Positions 17,336 to 27,132 of a stretch of DNA of 64,000 bases are shown one piece after another. A program made the translations under genes and the position numbers. This stretch comes from Pseudomonas sp. GM79 (GTDB lineage: Bacteria > Pseudomonadota > Gammaproteobacteria > Pseudomonadales > Pseudomonadaceae), in NCBI RefSeq assembly GCF_000282495.1, contig NZ_AKJE01000039.1:1-64000 (forward strand). Direction: 5' to 3'. How positions within the stretch are numbered: the first letter of the stretch is position 1; each line of letters starts with the position of its first letter. A model generated the notes under the pieces. The model saw only the letters and a program-made list of their open reading frames with translations. It ran no database searches and was not told where the DNA came from.

Positions 17336-18484
17336 ATGCTTCAATCTAGATACCTGCTCTCCGGCCTTGGACTGTCCCTGATGATCGCCACCCTCCCCGC
17401 TCACGCCGCTGGCTTGTCCAGCGAACAGAAAGCCTTCGGCAAAACCAATGATGGCACGCCCGTCGAGCAATACATCTTGCGCAACAGCCATGGACTGCAA
17501 GCCACGGTCATTACCTACGGCGGGATTCTGCAGTCGCTGAAAGTGCCGGACAAAAACGGCAAGCTTGACGATGTGGTGCTGGGCTTCGACGACGTGCAGG
17601 GTTACCAAAGCGGCACCGCGTACTTCGGCGCGACCATTGGCCGCTTCGGCAATCGCCTGGCCAACGGTGCCTTCGAGCTGGACGGCAAGCGCTATCAGGT
17701 GCCACTCAACGACGGCAGCAATTCACTGCACGGCGGGGCGCAGGGTTTTGATAAACGGGTGTGGAAAGCCGAACCGAGCAAAGGCAAGGATTCGGTGGGC
17801 GTGACCCTGACGTATCTGTCGGCGGGCGGTGAAATGGGTTTCCCGGGCAACCTGAAAACCGAAGTCACCTACAGCCTCACCGAGAGCAATGAACTGCGCA
17901 TCGAGTACAAGGCCAGCACCGACCAACCCACCGTGCTGAACCTGACCAACCACAGTTATTTCAACCTGGCCGGCGCGGGCAACGGCGACGTACTGAAGCA
18001 GCTTGCGACGTTGCATGCAGCCCGTTACACGCCGGTCACCGGCAAACTGATCCCGACCGGTGAACTGGCCCCGGTCGCCGGCACCCCCATGGACTTCACC
18101 CAACCGACCGCCATCGGTCAACACATCAAGGCTGATCACCCGCAACTGAAGTTCGCCGAACCGAAACAAGGCGGTTTCGATTTCAACTGGGTGTTGGACG
18201 CCAAGGGTGATCTGGGCAAACTCGCTGCCGATGTCAGCGATCCGCAATCCGGCCGCCGCTTGCAGCTCTACACTACTGAACCGGGTGTGCAGTTCTATAC
18301 CAGCAACTTCCTCGATGGCACGGTCAAGGGCAAGGCCGGCAAGGTTTATCCGCATTGGGGGGCGTTTACTCTGGAGACTCAGCATTATCCGGATTCGCCG
18401 AACCAGCCGAACTTCCCGTCCACACGGCTGGATCCGGGCAAGAGCTATACCCAGACTGCGGTGTACAAGTTTTCTACCCTGTAG
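17336..18484 (+). CDS. galM: Exported aldose 1-epimerase (galactose mutarotase)
   Basis: GalM interconverts alpha and beta anomers of hexoses. The 382-residue product has the fold's signatures: GATIGRFGNRLANG, SLHGGAQGFDKRVW with the catalytic His, TNHSYFNLAG with the second His, GGFDFNWVLD, and GVQFYTSNFLDG followed by the catalytic Glu in TLETQHYPDSPN. An N-terminal signal peptide (ending LPAHA|AG) places it in the periplasm, where it would act on sugars before transport. AAGGAAGG precedes the ATG. Confidence 0.93.
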   Translation: MLQSRYLLSGLGLSLMIATLPAHAAGLSSEQKAFGKTNDGTPVEQYILRNSHGLQATVITYGGILQSLKVPDKNGKLDDVVLGFDDVQGYQSGTAYFGATIGRFGNRLANGAFELDGKRYQVPLNDGSNSLHGGAQGFDKRVWKAEPSKGKDSVGVTLTYLSAGGEMGFPGNLKTEVTYSLTESNELRIEYKASTDQPTVLNLTNHSYFNLAGAGNGDVLKQLATLHAARYTPVTGKLIPTGELAPVAGTPMDFTQPTAIGQHIKADHPQLKFAEPKQGGFDFNWVLDAKGDLGKLAADVSDPQSGRRLQLYTTEPGVQFYTSNFLDGTVKGKAGKVYPHWGAFTLETQHYPDSPNQPNFPSTRLDPGKSYTQTAVYKFSTL

Positions 18485-18490
18485 GTCAGA

Positions 18491-18546
18491 AGATCAAAAG
18501 ATCGCAGCCTTCGGCAGCGCCTACGGAGGCTGCGATCTTTCGAGAT
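18491..18546. repeat. GATC-AAAAGATCGCAGCC hairpin repeat (type B)
   Basis: AGATCAAAAGATCGCAGCCT followed by CGGCAGCGCCTAC and the mirror GGAGGCTGCGATCTTTCGAG. Directly after the galM stop codon, so it may also act as an mRNA end hairpin. The same family occurs at 29953, 40305 and 55418. Confidence 0.85.
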
Positions 18547-18614
18547 CGCCACGGAACCACCGGGCCATTTTGCTGCCAACTGAAGTATCGATCGGAGTTT
18601 AGAAAGGAGGATGC

Positions 18615-19436
18615 ATGCGTACTCTTGAGCTGGCCGGCAGCCAAGTGCCGGTCATTGGCCAAGGAACCTGGCGCATGGGAGAGGAACGCTCCCGACACAC
18701 AAAGGAAGTTGCAGCGCTACGTTTGGGCATCGAATTGGGCATGACCCTGATCGACACCGCTGAAATGTACGCAGAAGGAGGCGCTGAAGAGGTGGTGGGT
18801 GAAGCCATCGCAGGCAGGCGCGACCAGGTTTTTCTGGTCAGCAAAGTCTACCCCTACAACGCCAGCCGCAAAGGCATCCCCCAGGCCTGCGAGCGCAGCC
18901 TGCGGCGGTTGAATACCGATTACATCGATCTCTACCTGTTGCACTGGCGCGGCGACTATCCCCTTGTGGAAACCGTCGAAGCCTTCGAACGCCTGCGCGA
19001 AGATGGCAAGATCGGCCGTTGGGGTGTGTCCAATTTCGACCTGGATGACCTGGAAGAACTGGCCTCCCCGGCCTGCGCCACCAATCAGGTGCTGTATAAC
19101 CTGGAAGAACGCGGCATCGAGTTCGATTTGCTTCCCTGGAGCCAACATCAAAGGATGCCGGTAATGGCTTATTGTCCGATCGGCCAGGGCGGGCACATGC
19201 TGGCCAACTCGACGCTCAAGCAGATTGCCGCCCGTCACGAGGCGACACCGGCGCAGGTAGCGCTGGCATGGATTCTGCGTCAGAACGGCGTGATCGCCAT
19301 CCCCAAAGCGGTCCGACCCGAGCATGTGCAGCTCAATGCACAAGCGGCGCAGTTGCGGCTTGAAGTCGGGGATCTGGAGGCGCTGGACCAAGCGTTTCGC
19401 GCGCCACAACGTAAGCAGCGGTTGGCCATGGTCTGA
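18615..19436 (+). CDS. Aldo/keto reductase
   Basis: A 273-residue NADPH-dependent oxidoreductase of the AKR family. The catalytic tetrad is visible: Asp in LIDTAEMYAEGGAEE, the Tyr in the same motif, Lys in FLVSKVYPYN, and His in LYLLHWRGDYP. The cofactor region includes GRWGVSNFD and the C-terminal IPKAVRPEHVQLN. A strong AAGGAGG lies upstream of the ATG. Physiological substrate unknown. Confidence 0.9.
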   Translation: MRTLELAGSQVPVIGQGTWRMGEERSRHTKEVAALRLGIELGMTLIDTAEMYAEGGAEEVVGEAIAGRRDQVFLVSKVYPYNASRKGIPQACERSLRRLNTDYIDLYLLHWRGDYPLVETVEAFERLREDGKIGRWGVSNFDLDDLEELASPACATNQVLYNLEERGIEFDLLPWSQHQRMPVMAYCPIGQGGHMLANSTLKQIAARHEATPAQVALAWILRQNGVIAIPKAVRPEHVQLNAQAAQLRLEVGDLEALDQAFRAPQRKQRLAMV

Positions 19437-19465
19437 GCCATCGCGGTTTGTCAGAGGGCATCGGC

Positions 19466-19936
19466 ATGAGAAGTACCGATCAGCTCGACGCTTTCAATTT
19501 GCCACGCTTCGTTCAGGCGCAAGACCCTGTGTTCGAATGGGTGCAGGAAGAGCTGCGCGCCGGCCAGAAGCGCCGACACTGGATGTGGTTTATCTTTCCG
19601 CAGTTTTCCGGGTTGGGCGACAGCGAGATGTCCCGTTACTTCGCCATTCGCTCCAGTGAAGAAGCCACGGCGTACCTGAAGCATCCATTACTGGGGCCTC
19701 GCTTGCGCATGTGCACGCAACTGGTTCTGGACATTCCTCAAAGCTCGATCGCCAAGATTTTCGGCCATCCCGACAACCTCAAATTTCACTCATCGATGAC
19801 ACTGTTCGCCCAGGTTTCGCCAAAAGGCAGCCTGTTCCATCAGGCGCTGGATCAGTATTTTCACGGCATACCGGATGACTGGACGTTGTCGCTGCTGGAC
19901 TCAAAACAGGCCCAGCTGCCCCCCAATCAGCGTTGA
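19466..19936 (+). CDS. DUF1810 family protein
   Basis: A 156-residue protein with the DUF1810 pattern: [36 protein letters not shown] near the start, then [12 protein letters not shown] and a C-terminal DDWTLSLL. Function unknown. I use the ATG at 19466; a TTG further up lacks a ribosome site. Its last 36 bases overlap the 3' end of polB on the opposite strand. Confidence 0.85.
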   Translation: MRSTDQLDAFNLPRFVQAQDPVFEWVQEELRAGQKRRHWMWFIFPQFSGLGDSEMSRYFAIRSSEEATAYLKHPLLGPRLRMCTQLVLDIPQSSIAKIFGHPDNLKFHSSMTLFAQVSPKGSLFHQALDQYFHGIPDDWTLSLLDSKQAQLPPNQR

Positions 19937-22288
19937 GAAATCGTCATCCACGAACGGCAGGATCGCATCCGCCACCGGTTGCAGCTGCCGAGTGACGTAA
20001 TGGTCGTAATCGATGGGCGCGCTGCGGATTTCCAGCGGCTCGGGGCCGGCGACGGTGATTACATAACTGATCCAGCCGCCATTCTGATATTGCCGCGGTC
20101 GTCCCTGCCGGTCGTTGTAGTCGTCGGCGATTCGCGCGGCCCGCACATGGGGCGGCACGTTACGTTGATAGTCGTCGAGGGTACGGCGCAGGCGTTTGCG
20201 ATAGATCAGGCGTTCGTCGAATTCGCCGGCCAAGGTCTTGCGCACATAGTCACGAACATAGTCCTGATAGGGTTTGCGATTGAAGATGCGCAGGTACAAC
20301 TCCTGCTGGAATTGCCGGGCCAACGGCGACCAGTCGGTGCGCACGGTTTCCAGGCCCTTGTAGACCATTTCATCGGTGCCGTCGGCGCGGGTGACCAATC
20401 CGGCATAGCGCTTCTTGCTGCCCTCCTCGGCGCCGCGAATGGTCGGCATCAGAAAGCGTTTGTAGTGGGTTTCGAACTGCAGCTCCAGGGCACTTTCCAG
20501 CCCGTATTCCTGTTTCACATGCTCGCGCCACCACTGGTTGACGTGATCCACCAGCGCATGGCCGATCTGCGCGGCTTCTGCCTGACCGTGGGCGCGGCGC
20601 AGCCAGACGAAGGTGGAGTCGGTGTCGCCGTAGATCACCGCGTGGCCTTGGGCTTCGATCAACTGGCGGGTGCGCAACATGATCTCGTGCCCGCGCAAGG
20701 TGATGGACGAGGCCAGCCGTGTATCGAAGAAGCGGCAACCGCTGGAGCCCAGCACACCATAGAACGCATTCATGATGATCTTCAGCGCCTGGGACAACGG
20801 CGCGTTGTGTTCGCGCTTGGCGGTTTCGCGACCTTCGGCGACCCGGGCGACAATGGCCGGCAGGCAATGCCGGGTTCTTGAAAAACGTGCACCGCGAAAG
20901 CCCGGCACCGACTCGCTGTCGTCGGGATGCTTGAGCCCTTCGATCAAGCCCACCGGGTCGATCAGGAAGGTGCGGATGATCGACGGATAGAGGCTTTTGT
21001 AGTCGAGCACCAGTACCGATTCGTACAGCCCGGGTTGCGAGTCCATGACAAAACCGCCGGGGCTGGCCTGCGGTGGTTTGCCGCCAAGGTTCGGCGCGAC
21101 GAAGCCCTGACGGTGCATCAACGGCATATACAGGTGAGTGAAAGCCGCCACCGAGCCACCGCTACGGTCCGCCGGCAAACCGGTGACACTGGCGCGCTCG
21201 AGCAGGAAGGTCAGCAGTTCGGTCTTGGCGAAGATCCGCGTCACCAGTTCGCAGTCCTTGAGGTTGTATTTCGCCAGGGCCGGTTTGTCCTCGGCGAACA
21301 TGCGATTGATTTCGTCCATGCGCTGGTACGGGTTGTCGATCGACTTGCCCTCGCCCAGCAGGGTTTGTGCGACGTTTTCCAGGCTGAACGAGGGGAAGCT
21401 CCAGGTCGCTGAGCGCAGCGACTCGATGCCGTCGATGATCAACCGGCCGGCAGCCGAGGCGAAGTAATGATTGCGACTGCCGTGCTCGCGCCATTGCATT
21501 TCTTCGCCGCCACGCCCCAGCTTCAGCGGCACCGCCAAGCGCCGAGCATGTTCGTGCAGTACGCGCAGATCGAACTGCACGACGTTCCAGCCGATGATCG
21601 CGTCGGGGTCGTGCCGGGCGAACCATTCATTGAGTTTTTTCAGCAGCAGGGTTCGCGAATCGCAGTATTCGAGCTGGAAATCCACCCCACGGTCATCACC
21701 ATTGGGCGGCCCGAGCATGTACACCTGCCGCTCGCCGCAGCCTTCCAAAGCAATGGAATACAGCTCGCCCTGAGCGGTGGTTTCGATGTCCAGCGAGACC
21801 AGCCGCAGGTTCGGTCGGTAGCCGGGGTCGGGTTTCATTTGCGCGTCGAGCAGCAGACCTTCCGCGCTGGGTGTGCCGCCGAACAAAACGGGGGCGGTGA
21901 TGAAACGCTCCATCATGTAGCGTTCCGGCGGGCGGACGTCGGCTTCGAATACCTCGACGCCTGATTTGCGCAGCGCGGTTTCAAGGCGCATCAACTGACC
22001 GTGCTGCTGGCAATACAGGCCGAGCACCGGGCGGTGTTCGAAGTCCAGAAGGGCCAAGGGTTTCAGCTCGACATTTTTTTCGCCGTGCAGCAGCCCTTCG
22101 GCTTGCTCACGCTGGGCTGCCGGAATGAACGCTACCGACGGTTGATGCGGCAGGCGGACACGCCGGGGACCGGCATCGGTCGCCAGCCAGAACTCGACTT
22201 CCGTGCCGGCCGGGGTATCGCGCCAATGCCGGGTCAGGACGAAGCCCTGCTGTAAATCCACCACTGCAACCTCAACGATCTGATTCAA
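19901..22288 (-). CDS. polB: DNA polymerase II
   Basis: A family B, SOS-associated polymerase of 795 residues (E. coli Pol II has 783). The 3'-5' exonuclease motif is SLDIETT at 165-171. Polymerase motif A is [10 protein letters not shown] at 429-438, motif B-type [18 protein letters not shown] is at 503-520, and motif C is YGDTDS at 553-558. It restarts blocked forks and takes part in translesion synthesis. I did not find an obvious LexA box in the short upstream gap. Confidence 0.96.
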   Translation of the reverse strand: MNQIVEVAVVDLQQGFVLTRHWRDTPAGTEVEFWLATDAGPRRVRLPHQPSVAFIPAAQREQAEGLLHGEKNVELKPLALLDFEHRPVLGLYCQQHGQLMRLETALRKSGVEVFEADVRPPERYMMERFITAPVLFGGTPSAEGLLLDAQMKPDPGYRPNLRLVSLDIETTAQGELYSIALEGCGERQVYMLGPPNGDDRGVDFQLEYCDSRTLLLKKLNEWFARHDPDAIIGWNVVQFDLRVLHEHARRLAVPLKLGRGGEEMQWREHGSRNHYFASAAGRLIIDGIESLRSATWSFPSFSLENVAQTLLGEGKSIDNPYQRMDEINRMFAEDKPALAKYNLKDCELVTRIFAKTELLTFLLERASVTGLPADRSGGSVAAFTHLYMPLMHRQGFVAPNLGGKPPQASPGGFVMDSQPGLYESVLVLDYKSLYPSIIRTFLIDPVGLIEGLKHPDDSESVPGFRGARFSRTRHCLPAIVARVAEGRETAKREHNAPLSQALKIIMNAFYGVLGSSGCRFFDTRLASSITLRGHEIMLRTRQLIEAQGHAVIYGDTDSTFVWLRRAHGQAEAAQIGHALVDHVNQWWREHVKQEYGLESALELQFETHYKRFLMPTIRGAEEGSKKRYAGLVTRADGTDEMVYKGLETVRTDWSPLARQFQQELYLRIFNRKPYQDYVRDYVRKTLAGEFDERLIYRKRLRRTLDDYQRNVPPHVRAARIADDYNDRQGRPRQYQNGGWISYVITVAGPEPLEIRSAPIDYDHYVTRQLQPVADAILPFVDDDFSTLIGGQLGLF

Positions 22289-22349
22289 GGGGTAATTCTA
22301 CGCGTGATCGACGGTGATAGGCTCATTGCCAAGTGGATGCGCAATCCAA

Positions 22350-22469
22350 TGTGGGAGCGGGCTTGCTCGCGAAGGCGGCGGCACAGTCAACATGGAAGTC
22401 GCCTGCCACTCCGCTTTCGCGAGCAAGCCCGCTCCCACAGGTTCTGCGCCTCAACTTACCGGCATCAGG
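22350..22469. repeat. REPIN with conserved right flank
   Basis: Core 22350-22439; the flank GCGCCTCAACTTACCGGCAT follows at 22446-22465. The left flank (CATTGCCAAGTGGATGCGCA) is a decayed match. The remaining bases of the 307-base gap up to the CBS gene show nothing I can name. Confidence 0.88.
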
Positions 22470-22595
22470 TGCGGGCTTTTACAAAGAAAAATCGCTGAAT
22501 GACGCTTTTTGCGCGGTATCTGCCGCTTTCTGCCTTGCTCTGCGAGCGCGTCTCTACGATTCTTCAAGAACAACGACAACACCCGAGAAACCGCC

Positions 22596-23036
22596 ATGAA
22601 AACCGTCGCCCAACTGCTCAAGTTAAAGGCCCAACAGAATCAGCAAGTCCACTCTATTGCACCGCATCAAATGGTGCTGGAAGCGCTGATGGTGATGGCT
22701 GCAAAAAACGTCGGCGCGTTACCGGTGCTGAAAGAGGGAAAGGTCGTCGGCATCATCAGCGAGCGTGACTATGCGCGCAAACTGGTGCTCAAGGGGCGCT
22801 CCTCTGTCGGCACACCGGTCAGCGACATCATGGTGGCGCCGGTCATCACCGTGGACACCCATCAAACCGTCGAAACCTGCATGGGCATCATGTCCGAAAA
22901 GCGCCTGCGGCACTTGCCAGTGGTGGAAAACGGCGAGTTGATCGGCTTGCTGTCCATCGGCGACCTGGTCAAGGAAGCCATTGCCGAACAGGCTGAACTG
23001 ATTCGCCAGTTGGAGCAGTACATTCGCGGCGAGTGA
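22596..23036 (+). CDS. Tandem CBS-domain protein
   Basis: A 146-residue protein made almost entirely of two CBS domains (about 10-65 and 78-135). They are marked by KNVGALPVLKEGKVVGIISERDYARK and KRLRHLPVVENGELIGLLSIGDLVKE. CBS pairs bind adenosine nucleotides or related ligands and usually regulate a partner; no partner domain or adjacent target gene is evident. I start at ATG 22596 (MKTVAQLLKLK); upstream in-frame codons are unconserved. Confidence 0.88.
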   Translation: MKTVAQLLKLKAQQNQQVHSIAPHQMVLEALMVMAAKNVGALPVLKEGKVVGIISERDYARKLVLKGRSSVGTPVSDIMVAPVITVDTHQTVETCMGIMSEKRLRHLPVVENGELIGLLSIGDLVKEAIAEQAELIRQLEQYIRGE

Positions 23037-23059
23037 TTGCGGCACACCGCAAATCCCCT

Positions 23060-23149
23060 TGTGGGAGCGGGCTTGCTCGCGAAAGCGGTGTGTCAGTCAA
23101 TAGTTATGGTGACTGATACACCGCTTTCGCGAGCAAGCCCGCTCCCACA
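23060..23149. repeat. REPIN
   Basis: Complete inverted REP pair between the CBS gene and the 3' end of the glutathione transferase gene. Confidence 0.95.
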
Positions 23150-23167
23150 TTTTGATTGGCGGTGTTC

Positions 23168-23788
23168 TTACGGCCAATGCCGAGTGAAGACCGGCGCCAA
23201 TGCCGGGTGGCGGTCGAAGCGTTCGAGCCAGGCGAAGAACCCGGGCCGCGCAACACGCAAGTGTTCCCGGGTGCCCGCCCACCGCGTCACCACCGCCGCC
23301 AGAATATCCAGCGCACCCGGTTTTCCATCGCCCAGGTACAACTTGCCGGCGAACTGATCGGCAAACACCTCCCAACTCCAATGCAGCCGCTGGCGGGCAC
23401 CGGCCATGAGGTTTTGCCGGGCTGACTCATCAACCTTGGCCAGCCAGCGCTCGGGGTAATCGATGATGCCAATGGCCGCGTAGCAATTGTTGACGATATA
23501 CACCAGGCCATGAATCACCTGATCACGCTTGATCGGGTTTTCCGGCAACAGGTTCGACTCCGGGAACGTGAGGCCCAGATGAATAAGAATGGCCGCACTC
23601 TCGGTGAGAACGCCGCCATCGGGCAGCAGCAGGGTGGGAACCTGCTTGAGCGGGTTGAGCTTCTCCAGCGCCTGAAACGCCTCCGGGGACGCAGAAACAT
23701 CGATGAAGCGATAAGCGACCTCGCACAGTTCCAGCGCGGCTTCGATGGCGGCCGCACCCGAATTCTGATGCCCGTAGAGCTGGTACAT
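23168..23788 (-). CDS. Glutathione S-transferase family protein
   Basis: A 206-residue GST. The N-terminal thioredoxin-like domain has YGHQNSGAAAIEAAL, the cis-Pro motif KQVPTLLLPDGG and the glutathione-binding LTESAAILIHLG. The helical C-terminal domain ends RVARPGFFAWLERFDRHPAL. I start at ATG 23788, which has GGAG upstream; the longer reading frame has no support. Substrate unknown. Confidence 0.88.
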   Translation of the reverse strand: MYQLYGHQNSGAAAIEAALELCEVAYRFIDVSASPEAFQALEKLNPLKQVPTLLLPDGGVLTESAAILIHLGLTFPESNLLPENPIKRDQVIHGLVYIVNNCYAAIGIIDYPERWLAKVDESARQNLMAGARQRLHWSWEVFADQFAGKLYLGDGKPGALDILAAVVTRWAGTREHLRVARPGFFAWLERFDRHPALAPVFTRHWP

Positions 23789-23857
23789 GACTAAATCTCC
23801 TCTGCGACTCTCTCTTTGTAGCAGTTGCCGAAGATTGCGCTCGAATACCTCATCAAC

Positions 23858-24018
23858 AATACCAGTCAGTAAGCGCAATCCCTATGGGAACGGGCTTGCT
23901 CGCGAAAGCGGTGTGTCAGTCGATATCAATGTGGTCTGTAACACCGCCTTCGCGGGCAAGCCCGCTCCCACAGGTTCTGCGTCTTAACTGACCGGCATTA
24001 GCCTCCCCAGCCGGGTTT
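23858..24018. repeat. Extended REPIN
   Basis: Core 23883-23972 (left half is a diverged TATGGGAACGGGC). Left flank AATACCAGTCAGTAAGCGCA pairs with right flank GTCTTAACTGACCGGCATTA. The right arm continues into CCCCAGCCGGGTTT, as in the element at 5898-6092. Confidence 0.88.
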
Positions 24019-24033
24019 CTCAGTCTGGCTCGT

Positions 24034-25128
24034 TCACATCCCCGCGCGCTTCATACAGCGCTGATAACGCTCATCGACCCGCTTGGCGAACCATGCCGTG
24101 GTGAGTTTGCGGGTGATTTTTGGGCTTTGCAGAACGATTCCCGGCAATACCGCCCGAGGTAATGGCCGGCCTTCGGCCTGTTCGGCCAGGGCGAAGACGC
24201 GTCGATAGAGCCTGGTGTCCTCGAATTCGAGACTTTTACCCTCCTCCAATTGATCCCGAATGGACGGATTACGCATGTCCAATTGCTTGCCGAGGGTACG
24301 CACCGCCAATTCCGTGGTACCCGGCATGATCGAGCCATAACGCACCAGATCGCCATCCAGCGCCAGCGGGATGCCGGTCGCGCGGCTTACCGCGTTCTGA
24401 AACGCCGCATTGCGGCTGGCGTACCAACCGGCGTTGAAATCGGCGAAGCGATACAGCGGCTGCTCGTAGCTCACTGGATAACCGAGCAAGTGGGCAATAC
24501 CGAAATACAGGCCACCGCGACGCGTAAACACTTCGCGGCGAATCGAGCCGTCCACCGGGTAGGGATAAGCCCGCGCCTGCTGCTCCGCAAAATCGATGCT
24601 GACTTGCATCGGCCCGCCGGTGTGCACCGGGTTGAAACCATCGAACAACGTCCGCCCCATTGGCACCATGCCGATGAAATCATCGAAAATCGCGCTGAGT
24701 TCTCTTTCACTGCGCGCAGCATTCAGCCGGTCGCTGTAACTTTTACCATTGGGTGAACTGACCTGTAAGGCACCGCTCACCAGCAGGCCAGGGATGTGAG
24801 CCTTGGCGGCGCGACGGTCGATTTCGTCCCGGGCAATCTTGCCCAGGCCCGGCACCCGCGGATCAGCCTGAAACGTCGATTCCTGCTCAGTGACCGCGAG
24901 TACCGAACACAGGTTTTGCGTGGTCGGTGAAATCTTTTGCGCGGCAAATGCCGCGTAAATGTCCGTGGCCCAGCCCTGGCGGTCGGCTGTCTTGGCCGGG
25001 AGCAGACGCATGATCTCGGCTTTGACCTCGGCAGGCTTGCGGGCCGGCGGCTCCTGAGTACGCTGGGTACCGCAACCGGCCAGGACCAACAGTGCCGCGA
25101 CGCTCATGATCAATCGATTAGCTTGCAT
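24034..25128 (-). CDS. DUF1615 lipoprotein
   Basis: A 364-residue protein with lipobox LVLAGC (Cys19), so it is membrane-anchored. The body carries the DUF1615 pattern: AVTEQESTFQADPRVPGLGKIARDEID, PMQVSIDFAE and GGLYFGIAHLLGYP. The QESTF-type Glu and the overall helix pattern recall lysozyme-like folds, which is only a suggestion. Function unknown; divergent from the monooxygenase gene. Confidence 0.82.
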   Translation of the reverse strand: MQANRLIMSVAALLVLAGCGTQRTQEPPARKPAEVKAEIMRLLPAKTADRQGWATDIYAAFAAQKISPTTQNLCSVLAVTEQESTFQADPRVPGLGKIARDEIDRRAAKAHIPGLLVSGALQVSSPNGKSYSDRLNAARSERELSAIFDDFIGMVPMGRTLFDGFNPVHTGGPMQVSIDFAEQQARAYPYPVDGSIRREVFTRRGGLYFGIAHLLGYPVSYEQPLYRFADFNAGWYASRNAAFQNAVSRATGIPLALDGDLVRYGSIMPGTTELAVRTLGKQLDMRNPSIRDQLEEGKSLEFEDTRLYRRVFALAEQAEGRPLPRAVLPGIVLQSPKITRKLTTAWFAKRVDERYQRCMKRAGM

Positions 25129-25216
25129 GGTGCTCCATCAAAATCCGTTGAGCCGGGTTAACCATACGATCAATGGCATGGCGCAGGCTATGACTGTGGC
25201 AGTCGCGGACTGTTCC

Positions 25217-25387
25217 CCCGTAGCTGTAGCGCTGTAGCGCTGTAGCAGCTGTCGAGCTTGCGAGGCTGCGTTCGGCTGCGAAGCAGTCGTGAATCCGATT
25301 GACGCGGTCTACCTGACGCACCGCAGTCTCTGGTTTTACGACTGCTTCGCAGCCGAACGCAGCCTCGCAAGCTCGACAGCTGCTACA
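25217..25387. repeat. Perfect 50-bp inverted repeat (type C) with direct repeats
   Basis: Left arm 25241-25290 begins TGTAGCAGCTGTCGAGCTTG; right arm 25338-25387 is its exact 50-base complement. The loop is 47 bases. The left arm is preceded by short direct repeats of TGTAGCGC (25225-25242). It fills much of the 343-base divergent gap between the DUF1615 and monooxygenase genes. Confidence 0.95.
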
Positions 25388-25471
25388 CGCGTGGTTTTCC
25401 GTTGGGCAGCCGGGAGGCCTGTGCATTCGGGCTGAACCATACTTGATCCACACACCGTGGAGGACAGGCTC

Positions 25472-27001
25472 ATGAACCGTAGCGACGTACTGATCATCGG
25501 CGCCGGCCCTACCGGGCTGGTACTGGCGCTGTGGTTGAGCAAACTGGGGATTCGGGTACGGATTATCGACAAGACGTCGACACCCGGCACCACTTCACGT
25601 GCGCTGGCGGTACAGGCGCGAACGCTTGAACTGTATAGCCAGCTCGACCTCAGCGACGCCGTTGTGCAAAACGGCCATAAAGTGGCCGCAGCGAATTTCT
25701 GGGTCAAGGGCGAACCCGTCGCACGCCTGCCGCTGAGCACCATCGGCGAGGGTCTGACGCCCTACGCGTTTCTGGAAATCTATCCGCAAGACGAGCACGA
25801 ACGCCTGCTGATCGAACGCCTGGAGGCCTTCGGTATTACAGTGGAGCGCGATACCGAACTGCAAAGCTTCGAGGAAACCGGCGACGGCATCACCGCCCGG
25901 CTGCGCTTGCCCGATGGTCAGCAGGAAACCTGCCAGGCCTGTTACCTCGCAGGCTGCGACGGTGCCCGGTCGATTGTGCGCAAGACGCTGGACACCGGTT
26001 TTCCGGGTGGCACTTACCAGCAGATTTTCTACGTGGCGGATGTGCAGGCTCGCGGCCCCACATTCAACGGTGAACTGCATGTGGATCTCGACGAAGCCGA
26101 CTTCCTCGCCGTTTTTCCCTTGTCCGACGAAGGTCGCGCCCGACTGATCGGCACGGTTCGCGACGAACGCGCCGACCGTGCCGAAACCCTCCAGTTTGAA
26201 GACGTCAGCCGCCGGGCCATCGAGAATTTAAAGCTGAAGATCGATCAGGTGAACTGGTTCTCGACTTACCGCGTGCATCACCGGGTTGCGGATCACTTTC
26301 GCACCGGGCGCGCGTTTCTGTTGGGGGACGCCGCCCATGTCCACAGCCCGGCGGGTGGCCAGGGCATGAATACCGGAATTGGCGATGCGATCAATCTGGC
26401 CTGGAAACTCGCAACGGTCTTAAGCGGTGGAGCCACGACCAAACTACTCGACAGTTATGAAACCGAACGCATCGCCTTTGCCCGGCGACTGGTGGCCACC
26501 ACCGACCGGGTCTTCAGTTTCGTTACGGCCGATGGGCCAATAGCCGACTTGGTGCGTATTCGCGTGGCACCCTTTTTGATCCCGAAAATGATCTCGTTTG
26601 AGGCGGCCCGGGAATTCCTGTTTCGCACGGTGTCGCAGACCACCCTCAACTATCGCGGCATGCCGTTGAGCGAAGGTGTTGCTGGCCATGTTCACGGCGG
26701 TGATCGCCTGCCTTGGGCCCACGACGGTGAAGGGGACAATTTCGAATCGCTGAAGGACCCGACCTGGCAGGTGCATGTGTATGGCGACACCAGCGACGAA
26801 ATGATTGCCTGGTGCACCGAGCATCACCTGCCGTTGCAGGTGTTCGACTGGCGACCGGCATTTGAAACCGCGGGGTTGGCGCGCAACGGGTTTTACCTGC
26901 TGCGGCCGGATACCTATGTGGCGATTGCCGACTACAGCGCCGATCCGAAGGTGATCGAGCGCTATTTCCGGGATCACGGGATTCGGCAGTTCTTCGGCTG
27001 A
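25472..27001 (+). CDS. FAD-dependent aromatic monooxygenase (PheA/TfdB type)
   Basis: A 509-residue flavoprotein hydroxylase. The Rossmann motif is VLIIGAGPTGLVLALWLSKLG at the N terminus, the DG motif is YLAGCDGARSIVRK near residue 160, and the second FAD motif is GRAFLLGDAAHVHSPAGGQGMNTGIGDAINLAWKL. The C-terminal thioredoxin-like segment ends DTYVAIADYSADP. It probably hydroxylates a phenolic or polyketide-like ring using NAD(P)H; no catabolic operon adjoins it. I chose ATG 25472 because GGAGG lies eight bases upstream. Confidence 0.88.
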   Translation: MNRSDVLIIGAGPTGLVLALWLSKLGIRVRIIDKTSTPGTTSRALAVQARTLELYSQLDLSDAVVQNGHKVAAANFWVKGEPVARLPLSTIGEGLTPYAFLEIYPQDEHERLLIERLEAFGITVERDTELQSFEETGDGITARLRLPDGQQETCQACYLAGCDGARSIVRKTLDTGFPGGTYQQIFYVADVQARGPTFNGELHVDLDEADFLAVFPLSDEGRARLIGTVRDERADRAETLQFEDVSRRAIENLKLKIDQVNWFSTYRVHHRVADHFRTGRAFLLGDAAHVHSPAGGQGMNTGIGDAINLAWKLATVLSGGATTKLLDSYETERIAFARRLVATTDRVFSFVTADGPIADLVRIRVAPFLIPKMISFEAAREFLFRTVSQTTLNYRGMPLSEGVAGHVHGGDRLPWAHDGEGDNFESLKDPTWQVHVYGDTSDEMIAWCTEHHLPLQVFDWRPAFETAGLARNGFYLLRPDTYVAIADYSADPKVIERYFRDHGIRQFFG

Positions 27002-27024
27002 CCCCAAGAACGGCGGAGATCAAA

Positions 27025-27114
27025 TGTGGGAGCGGGCTTGCTCGCGAAGGCGGCGTGTCAGTCACCATAAATATCGACTGACACGCCGCCTTCGCGAGCA
27101 AGCCCGCTCCCACA
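27025..27114. repeat. REPIN
   Basis: Complete inverted REP pair between the convergent monooxygenase and hemB genes. Confidence 0.95.
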
Positions 27115-27132
27115 GTGATTATGTGGTGGTCT

